DNA of 64,000 bases, from the NCBI GenBank assembly GCA_963775445.1, contig CAVZIT010000004.1, forward strand, positions 1,302,001 to 1,366,000, in the 5' to 3' direction. This document shows, in pieces, positions 55,710-63,386 of this stretch. This stretch comes from Dokdonella_A sp963775445 (GTDB taxonomy: Bacteria > Pseudomonadota > Gammaproteobacteria > Xanthomonadales > Rhodanobacteraceae). A model generated the notes under the pieces. That model saw only the letters and a program-made list of their open reading frames with translations. It did not search any database and was not told where the DNA came from. Position 1 is the first letter of the stretch. Each line of letters starts with the position of its first letter. The translations under genes and the position numbers were made by a program.

Positions 55710-55966
55710 TTGGGGGGCATCGCGAACGGATCGCGATCCTGCGCGGCCTGCTTGCGCTCCTTCTTGCCGAGGAAGCCGGATGGCACGCGCGCGCCTTCGA
55801 GTGCAGAAAAAAAGTCATCCCATGTCGCCGGCTTGCGCGACAAGATCACGTCGCCGGTTTCCGCGTCCCGACGAATGAATACCTCCTTGGTGTCGAAGCG
55901 ATAAGCGGCCGGCAAGCGGACCGCCTGACTGCGACCGATGGTGAACAGTTTGGCGACCTGGCTCAT
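55706..55966 (-). CDS. vapB: VapB-family antitoxin
   Basis: 86 residues. The N-terminal swapped-hairpin AbrB-type DNA-binding domain (TIGRSQAVRLPAAYRF, residues 9-24) is followed by a tail that would clamp VapC (DDFFSALEGARVPSGFL). I chose the ATG at 55,966; GTG and TTG codons slightly upstream are possible. It overlaps the vapC start, and the operon is probably autorepressed. Confidence 0.88.
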   Translation of the reverse strand: MSQVAKLFTIGRSQAVRLPAAYRFDTKEVFIRRDAETGDVILSRKPATWDDFFSALEGARVPSGFLGKKERKQAAQDRDPFAMPPK

Positions 55967-55991
55967 GGTGTACACCGGCAATAGATACCAG

Positions 55992-56021
55992 AATATATGC
56001 CATTGCCATGTGATATATCAA
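55992..56021 (-). promoter_or_regulatory. Promoter of vapBC
   Basis: On the minus strand TTGATA (56,016-56,021) and TATATT (55,992-55,997) are 18 bases apart, in a strikingly AT-rich patch 26 bases before vapB. The rest of the 251-base gap to nuoN (55,967-56,217) shows no other feature. Confidence 0.55.
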
Positions 56022-56217
56022 GGCATAGCACACGGGGAGGGGTCACTTGTCTCGCTGCCCAGAGTCGCGCCCAGCTATACCTTCGGCTACGATTACAGGA
56101 ATTCGCTCGCCGCGCCGCAGTAACGCGTTGGTACCTGCCGCTCTTGAGACTGGCGTTCGTGCCGTCCGGGGCGAGAAAATGCGCGAGCGCCGGTCCGTTT
56201 TGAGAAAATTACCGGCG

Positions 56218-57675
56218 ATGTCATTCAATCCCCACGACCTTCTGACACTGCTGCCCGAACTGGTTCTGCTCGGCATGACCTGCGCGATCCTGCTGATCGA
56301 CTTGTTCGTGCCGCAGGAACGACGCGCGGTCACGCACTGGCTCAGCGTGCTCGCGTTGATCGTGACGGGTGTGCTGGTATGGCATGGCGCGCCTGAGATC
56401 GGTACGGTGCGGGCAGCATTCAACGGCATGTTCCTGAGTGACGGCGTCGCGACCGTGCTCAAGCTGTTCGTTCTGTTGACGACCGCTGCGGTGTTCGTCT
56501 ACGGCCGTCCGTACCTTGGCGATCGACGGCTGCTGGCGGGGGAGTATTACCTGCTGCTGCTGTTCGCGACGCTCGGCATGATGATCCTCGTTTCGGCCGG
56601 CAGCCTCGTCACGGTCTTTCTCGGCCTCGAACTGCTGACACTGAGCTCCTACGCGCTGGTCGCGCTGGATCGAGATTCGGCGCTGTCCTCGGAAGCGGCG
56701 ATGAAGTATTTCGTGCTCGGCTCGCTCGCCTCGGGCCTGCTGTTGTACGGCATGTCGATGATCTACGGTGCGACCGGTACGCTCGATCTCGCCGGCATCC
56801 ACTCTCTCGCGTCGTTCGCCGCGGGCGGCGGCCACCGCACGCTGCTTGCGTTCGGGCTGGTATTTCTCGTGGCCGGCATCGCTTTCAAGCTTGGCGCCGC
56901 GCCGTTCCACATGTGGCTGCCGGACGTGTATCAGGGCGCGCGGACGCCGATCACGCTGTTCGTCGGTTCGGCATCCAAGCTTGCGGCGTTCGGCATGGCG
57001 TATCGCCTGCTGGACGGCGCACTCGGCGGCATGGCCGGCGACTGGACCTTGATGCTCGCACTGATCGCGGCGTTGTCGCTGGCGGTCGGCAACCTGTTCG
57101 CGATCGTGCAATCGAACCTGAAGCGCATGCTCGCGTATTCGACCATTTCGCACATGGGGTTCCTGTTCGTCGGCCTGGCCAATGGCGGACCGGAAGGATT
57201 CGCCGCCGCGATGTTCTATGCGATCACCTATGCACTCATGACGACCGTTGCGTTCGGCATGATCCTGCTGCTCGCACGCGCGGGCTTCGAGGCCGAGGAG
57301 ATCGATGATTTCAAGGGGCTCAATCAGCGCAATCCGTGGTATGCGGCGATGATGGCGCTGGCGATGTTTTCGCTGGCTGGCGTGCCGCCCCTGTTCGGCT
57401 TCTTCGCGAAGTTGCTGGTGCTGCGCGCCGCCATCGATGCGGGCCATCTGTGGCTCGCGATCGTTGCGATCGTTTTCGCGATCGTCGGTTTGTTCTATTA
57501 CCTGCGCGTGGTGAAGGTGATGTATTTCGACGATGCCGCCGAAGCGACGCCACTGCCTTTGCCGAGCGATCGGCTGTTTCGCTGGGTGCTTTCGGTCAAC
57601 GGCGTTGCGCTGTTGGTCATGGGCGCGACCTGGGGGCCGCTGTTCGACTGGTGCAATCGCGCGATCGGATCCTGA
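56218..57675 (+). CDS. nuoN: NADH-quinone oxidoreductase subunit N
   Basis: Antiporter-like proton-pump subunit, 485 residues, about 14 helices. Conserved segments include GLELLTLSSYALVAL (proton-path Glu) and KLGAAPFHMWLPDVYQGA near residue 224. I chose the ATG at 56,218 (MSFNPHDLLTLLPEL); an in-frame upstream extension of 57 residues is unlike NuoN. It is separated from nuoM by 3.6 kb of cargo, so it may need its own promoter. Confidence 0.95.
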   Translation: MSFNPHDLLTLLPELVLLGMTCAILLIDLFVPQERRAVTHWLSVLALIVTGVLVWHGAPEIGTVRAAFNGMFLSDGVATVLKLFVLLTTAAVFVYGRPYLGDRRLLAGEYYLLLLFATLGMMILVSAGSLVTVFLGLELLTLSSYALVALDRDSALSSEAAMKYFVLGSLASGLLLYGMSMIYGATGTLDLAGIHSLASFAAGGGHRTLLAFGLVFLVAGIAFKLGAAPFHMWLPDVYQGARTPITLFVGSASKLAAFGMAYRLLDGALGGMAGDWTLMLALIAALSLAVGNLFAIVQSNLKRMLAYSTISHMGFLFVGLANGGPEGFAAAMFYAITYALMTTVAFGMILLLARAGFEAEEIDDFKGLNQRNPWYAAMMALAMFSLAGVPPLFGFFAKLLVLRAAIDAGHLWLAIVAIVFAIVGLFYYLRVVKVMYFDDAAEATPLPLPSDRLFRWVLSVNGVALLVMGATWGPLFDWCNRAIGS

Positions 57676-57787
57676 TACGGATTTGGCCGGGCCGCAGTGG
57701 TCGCAATCCGCGCCTGAACGCGCCTCCAATCCGGCTGTGGTGGGCGCGGCAAACCCTTGTTGCACCAGCAAACTGCGTGCCAGCGGC

Positions 57788-57816
57788 TTGCGATTGCGGC
57801 GTGCAGCCGATAGAAT
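57788..57816 (+). promoter_or_regulatory. Promoter of the initiator tRNA
   Basis: TTGCGA (57,788-57,793) and TAGAAT (57,811-57,816) are 17 bases apart. The G+C-rich GCGCGCCGGC right after the -10 box is the kind of discriminator that makes stable-RNA promoters sensitive to ppGpp and DksA. Confidence 0.6.
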
Positions 57817-57829
57817 GCGCGCCGGCTGA

Positions 57830-57906
57830 TGCGGGGTGGAGCAGTCTGGCAGCTCGTCGGGCTCATAACCCGAAGGTCGCAGGTTCAAATCCTGCCCCCG
57901 CTACCA
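57830..57906 (+). tRNA. metY: Initiator tRNA-fMet (anticodon CAT)
   Basis: 77 bases with encoded CCA. Two initiator hallmarks are present: three G:C pairs in the anticodon stem (GGG-CTCATAA-CCC) and no Watson-Crick pair at 1:72, here T opposite T rather than C opposite A as in E. coli. Its place upstream of rimP-nusA-infB matches the metY locus of E. coli. Confidence 0.95.
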
Positions 57907-57924
57907 GGTTTTTTCTGCAATCGG

Positions 57925-57946
57925 GCCTCATTCGTGAGGCTTTTTT
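57925..57946 (+). terminator. Intrinsic terminator after tRNA-fMet
   Basis: GCCTCA-TTCG-TGAGGC (57,925-57,940) followed by TTTTTT. The stable UUCG tetraloop and perfect stem make this a strong terminator 18 bases after the tRNA. Confidence 0.85.
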
Positions 57947-58004
57947 GTTGGTCGTGCAGGGATGCACACCCAGCCGGCGTGGATGCCGACAGGATGCAAC
58001 ACGG

Positions 58005-58030
58005 AATGGGCCTCGTGCCCATTTTTTTTT
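58005..58030 (+). terminator. Second intrinsic terminator in the rimP leader
   Basis: AATGGGC (58,005-58,011) pairs with GCCCATT (58,017-58,023) around CTCGT, and a run of nine Ts completes the site at 58,030. It is separate from the tRNA terminator. Either two terminators end the tRNA unit, or this one attenuates rimP-nusA-infB transcription. Confidence 0.75.
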
Positions 58031-58046
58031 CCGGGCTTGTCGAGAA

Positions 58047-58150
58047 GCGCGGACGGGATGTCCGCTGTTTTGATTCCAGCGATCCCGGACGAAAGATGAA
58101 CCCAAGTGCGGACAGGATGTCCGCTTCTTGATTTTCGCGATCACGGACGA
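58047..58150. repeat. Tandem imperfect direct repeat of a hairpin unit upstream of rimP
   Basis: Two units of about 45 bases (58,047-58,092 and 58,106-58,150) start with a 6-base hairpin, GCGGAC-loop-GTCCGC (loop GGGAT or AGGAT), and end in a GCGATC(C/A)CGGACGA block. The second unit ends 16 bases before the rimP start. A related hairpin, GTGCA-GGGA-TGCAC, lies at 57,954-57,967. Confidence 0.75.
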
Positions 58151-58166
58151 TCGTCCAGGTAAACAA

Positions 58167-58697
58167 ATGAAAGCTGAGGATATACATACGCTTCTGGTTC
58201 CCACCATCGCCGATCTCGGGCTGGAGCTGCTCGGCGTCGAGTTCAATCCGTCGCGTGGGGCGAGTCTGCTGCGCGTCTATATCGACGCGCCCGATGCCGA
58301 CGTGACGATCGACGATTGCGAACGCGTCAGCCGCGAAATCTCGGCGTTGCTCGACATCAACGATCCGGTCGCCGGCCGTTACACACTCGAGGTGTCGTCT
58401 CCCGGTCTTGATCGTCCCTTGTTCACGCCGACCCACTTCGCGCGACAGCTCGGCGCCGAGGTCAAGTTGGAACTCGCGAGTCCGGTTGCCGGACGGCGGC
58501 GCTTCCGTGGCGCGATACGGAGCGTCGATGGCGACACGATCACGATCGAACAGGATGGCGAAGCAGTGGAACTCGCGCACGCCAACATCGCCCACGCACG
58601 TCTTGCGCCCGACTACGCCGCGCTCGGGATGGGACGAGCCGCGGCGCATCACCCCAAACCGTCCGGGCAGCGTGCCCGGGGATCGAGGAAATCATGA
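58167..58697 (+). CDS. rimP: Ribosome maturation factor RimP
   Basis: Needed for 30S subunit assembly, 176 residues. The two-domain fold shows LGLELLGVEFNPSRGASLLRVYID (about residues 15-38), VSREISALLD and YTLEVSSPGLDRPL, the family signature. I chose the ATG at 58,167, preceded by a short AGGT; an in-frame start at 58,128 adds 13 residues. The C-terminus has a basic extension (HHPKPSGQRARGSRKS). First gene of the rimP-nusA-infB unit. Confidence 0.93.
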   Translation: MKAEDIHTLLVPTIADLGLELLGVEFNPSRGASLLRVYIDAPDADVTIDDCERVSREISALLDINDPVAGRYTLEVSSPGLDRPLFTPTHFARQLGAEVKLELASPVAGRRRFRGAIRSVDGDTITIEQDGEAVELAHANIAHARLAPDYAALGMGRAAAHHPKPSGQRARGSRKS

Positions 58698-58740
58698 ACT
58701 GTCGTTCCGGTCGCCACTGCGGTCGCGAAGGAGATTCGCA

Positions 58741-60234
58741 ATGAGCAAAGAATTGCTGATGGTCGTCGATGCGGTTGCCAGCGAAAAGGGCGTCTCGGAA
58801 GACGTCATTTTCGAGGCGATGGAGGCCGCGCTCGCTTCGGCGGCAAAGAAACGTTATCCCGACGAAGATGTCGAGGTGCGCGTCGCGATCGATCGCGACA
58901 GCGGCAATTACGAAACCTTCCGCACCTGGGAAGTAGTCGCTGACGACGTGGTGATGGAATCGCCCGATCGCCAGCTGAGGCTCATGGATGCGGTCGACGA
59001 GAAGCCCGGCATCGAGGTCGGCGAGTACATCGAAGAACAGATCGAAAACCCCGATTTCGGGCGCATCGCGGCGCAGGCGGCCAAGCAGGTCATCGTGCAG
59101 CGCGTGCGCGAAGCCGAGCGTGCGCAGGTGGTCGAAGCCTACCAGGACCGCGTGGGCGAACTCATTACCGGTGTGGTCAAGCGCGTCGAGCGCGGCAACG
59201 TGTATCTCGATCTCGGCGGAAACGCCGAGGCGCTGGTCGCGCGCGATCGCAGCATTCCGCGCGAATCGGTTCGAGCCGGTGATCGCCTGCGCGGCTACCT
59301 GTATGAAGTGCGCGCCGAGGCGCGCGGACCGCAGTTGTTCATTTCGCGCACGGCGCCGGAATTCATGATCGAACTGTTCAAGCTCGAGGTTCCGGAGGTC
59401 GGACAGGGTCTGGTCGAGATCAAGGGCTGCGCACGCGATCCGGGCGATCGCGCCAAGATCGCGGTACTCGCTCACGACAACCGCACCGATCCGATCGGCG
59501 CCTGCATCGGCATGCGCGGCTCACGCGTGCAGGCGGTGTCGAACGAACTCAACGGCGAGCGCATCGATATCGTGCTGTGGAACGAATCCTCCGCGCAGTT
59601 CGTGATCAATGCGATGGCGCCGGCCGAGGTGCAATCGATCATCGTCGATGAAGAAAAACATTCGATGGATATCGCGGTGGCCGAGGACAAGTTGTCGCAG
59701 GCGATTGGTCGTGGAGGTCAGAACGTCAGGTTGGCCAGCAAGCTGAGCGGCTGGCATCTCAATGTGATGACCGCGGATCAGGTGCGCGAGAAGAGCGAAT
59801 CGGAACAGGAAGCGGCGCGCGAGCTGTTCATGGACAAGCTCGAGGTCGACAGCGAGATCGCGCAGATCCTGGTGCAGGAAGGATTCTCCTCGGTCGAGGA
59901 AATCGCCTATGTGCCGACGGCCGAACTGATTGCGATCGAGGGCTTCGACGAGGATATCGTCACGGAGCTGCGCGCACGCGCGCGCGATGCGTTGCTGACC
60001 GATGCGCTGGTTGCGGAGGAAGAAATCGACGAGCACCGACCGGCCGGGGACTTGCTGGAGGTCGACGGTCTGGAGGAAAGCGTTGCGTTCGAGCTCGCTC
60101 GCAACGGCATCGTGACGCGCGAGAACCTTGCCGATCTTGCTACCGACGAATTGATGGAACTCGGTATCGAGGGTCTGGACGAGGAAACAGCCGCATCGCT
60201 CATCATGGCGGCGCGTGAGACGGAGCTTTCGTAA
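58741..60234 (+). CDS. nusA: Transcription termination/antitermination factor NusA
   Basis: Binds RNA polymerase and controls pausing, termination and antitermination. It has 497 residues. The N-terminal polymerase-binding domain (1-130) is followed by S1 (about 137-200, GVVKRVERGNVYLDLGG), KH1 (GACIGMRGSRVQAVSNEL near 245), KH2 (AIGRGGQNVRLASKLSGW near 320) and two C-terminal acidic repeats (about 365-495). The ATG at 58,741 follows GGAGA; it lies 43 bases after rimP. Confidence 0.96.
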   Translation: MSKELLMVVDAVASEKGVSEDVIFEAMEAALASAAKKRYPDEDVEVRVAIDRDSGNYETFRTWEVVADDVVMESPDRQLRLMDAVDEKPGIEVGEYIEEQIENPDFGRIAAQAAKQVIVQRVREAERAQVVEAYQDRVGELITGVVKRVERGNVYLDLGGNAEALVARDRSIPRESVRAGDRLRGYLYEVRAEARGPQLFISRTAPEFMIELFKLEVPEVGQGLVEIKGCARDPGDRAKIAVLAHDNRTDPIGACIGMRGSRVQAVSNELNGERIDIVLWNESSAQFVINAMAPAEVQSIIVDEEKHSMDIAVAEDKLSQAIGRGGQNVRLASKLSGWHLNVMTADQVREKSESEQEAARELFMDKLEVDSEIAQILVQEGFSSVEEIAYVPTAELIAIEGFDEDIVTELRARARDALLTDALVAEEEIDEHRPAGDLLEVDGLEESVAFELARNGIVTRENLADLATDELMELGIEGLDEETAASLIMAARETELS

Positions 60235-60280
60235 CCGCGCGCTGGGCGCGAACGGAAGTTGCAGGCAGGGAGTCGAAACA

Positions 60281-62869
60281 ATGGCGGAAGTCACGATCAA
60301 GAAACTGGCCGGCATGCTCGATACCGAGGTGGACAAGCTGCTCACGCAGCTCACCGAGGCGGGCATGGCGTTCAATGATCCAGATCAGGTCATCAGCAAC
60401 ACCGAGAAGATGAAATTGCTCGGCTTCCTGCGCCGTACGCATGGCAAACGCGAAGTCGTTGCCGAAGACAGCGATGCCGGCCCGCGCCAGGTGACGCTGA
60501 AACGCCGCAAGATTAGCGAGATCACGGTGAATCCGGGGCAGCGCGGCGCCGTGACGAAGAAGGTCAATGTGGAGGTGCGTCAGAAGCGCACCTACGTCAA
60601 GCGCACCGACATCCAGGATCAGATCGATCCCGAACGCGAAGAGGCTGCACGCAAGCTGGTCGAATCGCAGCAGAAGCGCGAAGCTGAAGACCTCGCGCGC
60701 GCCGAAGCCGAGACTCGGCGCCAGGAAGAAGCGGCGCGCCTCGCCGCCGAGGAAGAGGCGCGGAAAGTCGAGGAGGAAAATCGCCTCAAGGCAGCCCAGG
60801 CCGAACGGGCCCCCGAGCCCGAATCAGCGCCCGAGCCGGTGTTGGCGCCGGCGGAACCGATGCCGCCCCCGGTCGAGCGACCGCGCCGCGGCGAAGGTCC
60901 CGGTCCCGCTGCGAGGCACAAGCCGCGCCACGGCTCGCATCGGATGCGCGATGAAGGCGATGCGCCGGAATCGAAGAAATTCGGCGCCCAATTGCACCTT
61001 TCGGCCGATGGTGCCGCGCGGCGCACCGGGCGCAAGAAGCCGCGCTCGCGTCAGGCGGAACCCAAGCGCGCCGGCGCAACGGATCATGGATTCTCGCGTC
61101 CGCTCGCGCCGGTTGTGCGCGAAGTTTCGGTCGGCGAATCGATCACGGTTTCCGATCTCGCGCAGAAAATGGCGGTCAAGGGTGCCGATGTGGTCAAGGC
61201 GCTGTTCAAGATGGGCGTCATGACGACGATCAATCAGGCCATTGACCACGACACCGCTGCGCTGGTCGCCGAGGAACTCGGCCACCGCGTTGTGCAGGCG
61301 GAAGAGCGCGATGCCGAAGTGGCGCTGCGCGTGCATTCCGCGGGCGAGGGCGAAGGCGAATCGCGACCGCCCGTGGTCACGATCATGGGCCACGTTGATC
61401 ACGGCAAGACGTCCTTGCTCGATTACATCAGGCGCGCAAAGGTCGCATCGGGCGAGGCCGGTGGCATCACCCAGCACATCGGTGCGTATCACGTTGAGAC
61501 CGACAAGGGGATCGTCACCTTTCTCGACACGCCGGGCCACGCGGCGTTCTCGTCGATGCGCGCGCGTGGCGCGCAGTCGACTGATCTCGTGGTTCTGGTG
61601 GTCGCCGCTGATGATGGGGTCATGCCGCAAACGATCGAGGCGATCCAGCATGCAAGCGCAGCCAAGGTGCCGCTGATCATCGCGGTGAACAAGATGGACA
61701 AACCGGAAGCCAATCCGGACAACGTTCGCCAGGGCCTGGTCCAGCACGGAGTGCAAACCGAAGGCTGGGGCGGCGACGTGCAATTCGTGCCTGTGTCGGC
61801 CAAGACCGGCATGGGCGTTGATGATCTGCTCGAAGCGATACTGCTGCAGGCCGAGGTGCTTGAACTCAAGGCCGTCGCCGATGGCCGCGCGAATGGCGTC
61901 GTGATCGAATCGAGCCTGGACAAGGGGCGCGGGCCGATCGCGACCGTGCTCGTGCAACAGGGCCGGCTCAAGCGCGGTGATTTCCTGGTCTGCGGGGTTG
62001 AATATGGCCGCGTGCGCGCGCTGTTTGACGAAGCCGGCCATCAGGTCGAAGAGGCCGGTCCTTCCATTCCGGTGCAGGTGCTCGGGCTATCCGGCGTTCC
62101 CGAAGCGGGCGACGATTTCGTCGTGGTGGACGACGAGCGGCTGGCCAAGGACGTGGCGCAGCAACGCATGCACAAGCGGCGCGAAACGCGTCTGGTGCAG
62201 GCGGCCGGCAACCGCATGGAAGACATCATGGCGCAGATGGGTCAGGGCGAGGAGCAACTGATCCTGAACCTGGTGGTCAAGGCGGATGTGCAGGGTTCCG
62301 CCGAAGCGCTGCGTGAGTCATTGAGTGCTATCTCGACCGACATGATCAAGGTCAATGTCATTGTGTCGGGCGTAGGGGGAATCACCGAGTCCGATGCAAC
62401 GCTTGCGGCCGCATCGAAGGCCGTGATCATCGGCTTCAATGTGCGCGCAGACGCATCCGCGCGACGCGTGATCGAAACCAGCGGGCTCGATCTTCGCTAT
62501 TTCTCGATCATCTACGATGTCATCGATCAGGTGAAACAGGTCGCCACGGGCCTCCTCGGCAACGAAGTGCGAGAGGAGATCATCGGTACCGCCGAAGTGC
62601 GCGACGTGTTCCGTTCGTCGAAGTTCGGTGCAATCGCGGGCTGCATGGTCATCGAGGGTGTGGTTCGTCGCAACAAGCCGATCCGCGTGCTGCGCGACAA
62701 TACCGTGATTTTCGAGGGTGAACTAGAATCGTTGCGCCGCTTCAAGGAAAACGTGGATGAAGTGCGCAATGGCACCGAATGCGGAATCGGCGTCAAGCAA
62801 TACAACGACATCAAGCCCGGCGACAACATCGAGTGTTTCGAACGCATCGAGGTGGCAAGGACATTGTGA
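60281..62869 (+). CDS. infB: Translation initiation factor IF-2
   Basis: GTPase that brings fMet-tRNA to the ribosome; it works with the initiator tRNA encoded 2.4 kb upstream. It has 862 residues. The IF2_N domain (MAEVTIKKLAGMLDTEVDKL) is followed by a long charged coil, a Pro/Ala-rich linker and a second IF2_N-like domain near 290. The G domain shows G1 GHVDHGKT (from residue 370), G3 DTPGHAAF and G4 NKMDKPEA, then domains II, III and IV. Internal starts for shorter IF-2 forms cannot be judged. Confidence 0.96.
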   Translation: MAEVTIKKLAGMLDTEVDKLLTQLTEAGMAFNDPDQVISNTEKMKLLGFLRRTHGKREVVAEDSDAGPRQVTLKRRKISEITVNPGQRGAVTKKVNVEVRQKRTYVKRTDIQDQIDPEREEAARKLVESQQKREAEDLARAEAETRRQEEAARLAAEEEARKVEEENRLKAAQAERAPEPESAPEPVLAPAEPMPPPVERPRRGEGPGPAARHKPRHGSHRMRDEGDAPESKKFGAQLHLSADGAARRTGRKKPRSRQAEPKRAGATDHGFSRPLAPVVREVSVGESITVSDLAQKMAVKGADVVKALFKMGVMTTINQAIDHDTAALVAEELGHRVVQAEERDAEVALRVHSAGEGEGESRPPVVTIMGHVDHGKTSLLDYIRRAKVASGEAGGITQHIGAYHVETDKGIVTFLDTPGHAAFSSMRARGAQSTDLVVLVVAADDGVMPQTIEAIQHASAAKVPLIIAVNKMDKPEANPDNVRQGLVQHGVQTEGWGGDVQFVPVSAKTGMGVDDLLEAILLQAEVLELKAVADGRANGVVIESSLDKGRGPIATVLVQQGRLKRGDFLVCGVEYGRVRALFDEAGHQVEEAGPSIPVQVLGLSGVPEAGDDFVVVDDERLAKDVAQQRMHKRRETRLVQAAGNRMEDIMAQMGQGEEQLILNLVVKADVQGSAEALRESLSAISTDMIKVNVIVSGVGGITESDATLAAASKAVIIGFNVRADASARRVIETSGLDLRYFSIIYDVIDQVKQVATGLLGNEVREEIIGTAEVRDVFRSSKFGAIAGCMVIEGVVRRNKPIRVLRDNTVIFEGELESLRRFKENVDEVRNGTECGIGVKQYNDIKPGDNIECFERIEVARTL

Positions 62870-63000
62870 GGACGCAAGATGGGAGACGGGAATGAAGGCC
62901 AGATGCCGGCTTGAACGCCGACGGCCGCTCGAAGGGCGAGCCGTGGGTGCGGTGCGTCACCCATCTCGCTGTTTTCAATGCGTGTCCGTGTAGCTTTCCG

Positions 63001-63016
63001 CTCAGCCCTCGGCCCT
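63001..63016. repeat. Copy of the dispersed CTCAGCCCTCGGCCCT repeat between infB and rbfA
   Basis: This is the inverted form of AGGGCCGAGGGCTGAG, matching the copies near 27.1 and 48.07 kb. It ends 4 bases before the rbfA ATG and so could cover its ribosome-binding site. The rest of the gap (62,870-63,020) shows nothing else clear. Confidence 0.55.
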
Positions 63017-63020
63017 TGCC

Positions 63021-63386
63021 ATGTCTGCCCAATCCTTCAGCCGCTCCGACCGCGTTTCCGCGCAACTTCGAAGGGAACTCGCGGTATTGGTGCATGCGGC
63101 GGTGCGCGATCATGCACTGCCGTCGGTGAGTGTGTCCGACGTGGAGGTCACGCGTGATCTCGATACGGCGACGGTGTTCGTTACGGCCCTGATTGCCGAG
63201 GAGGCTCCACAGGCTGTGCGGCAACTCAACGCAATGGCACGCGAATTCAGGCATACGCTTTCGCATTCGCTGCGCCTTCGGCGCGTCCCGGAACTGCGTT
63301 TTCGCTACGACGATTCCGTCGATCGTGGCGAACGCATCGAAAATCTGTTGCGAGATGATCCAGGCGAGCCCGGCCCGGCCGATTGA
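63021..63386 (+). CDS. rbfA: 30S ribosome-binding factor A
   Basis: Helps 16S rRNA 5' end maturation and cold adaptation. It has 121 residues, a type II KH fold. RVSAQLRRELAVLVHAAVRD is near residue 6; VSVSDVEVTRDLDTATVFVTAL and RVPELRFRYDDSVDRGERIENLL match the family (given across two helices). Its stop shares bases with the presumed truB start. Confidence 0.95.
   Translation: MSAQSFSRSDRVSAQLRRELAVLVHAAVRDHALPSVSVSDVEVTRDLDTATVFVTALIAEEAPQAVRQLNAMAREFRHTLSHSLRLRRVPELRFRYDDSVDRGERIENLLRDDPGEPGPAD

Noticed and set aside
56221..57888. Open frame of 555 codons antisense to nuoN and tRNA-fMet
   Set aside because: It runs through a tRNA gene and mirrors the hydrophobic nuoN codons; not a gene.
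60824..62041. Open frame of 405 codons antisense to infB
   Set aside because: Mirrors the infB G domain and linker; no start signal.
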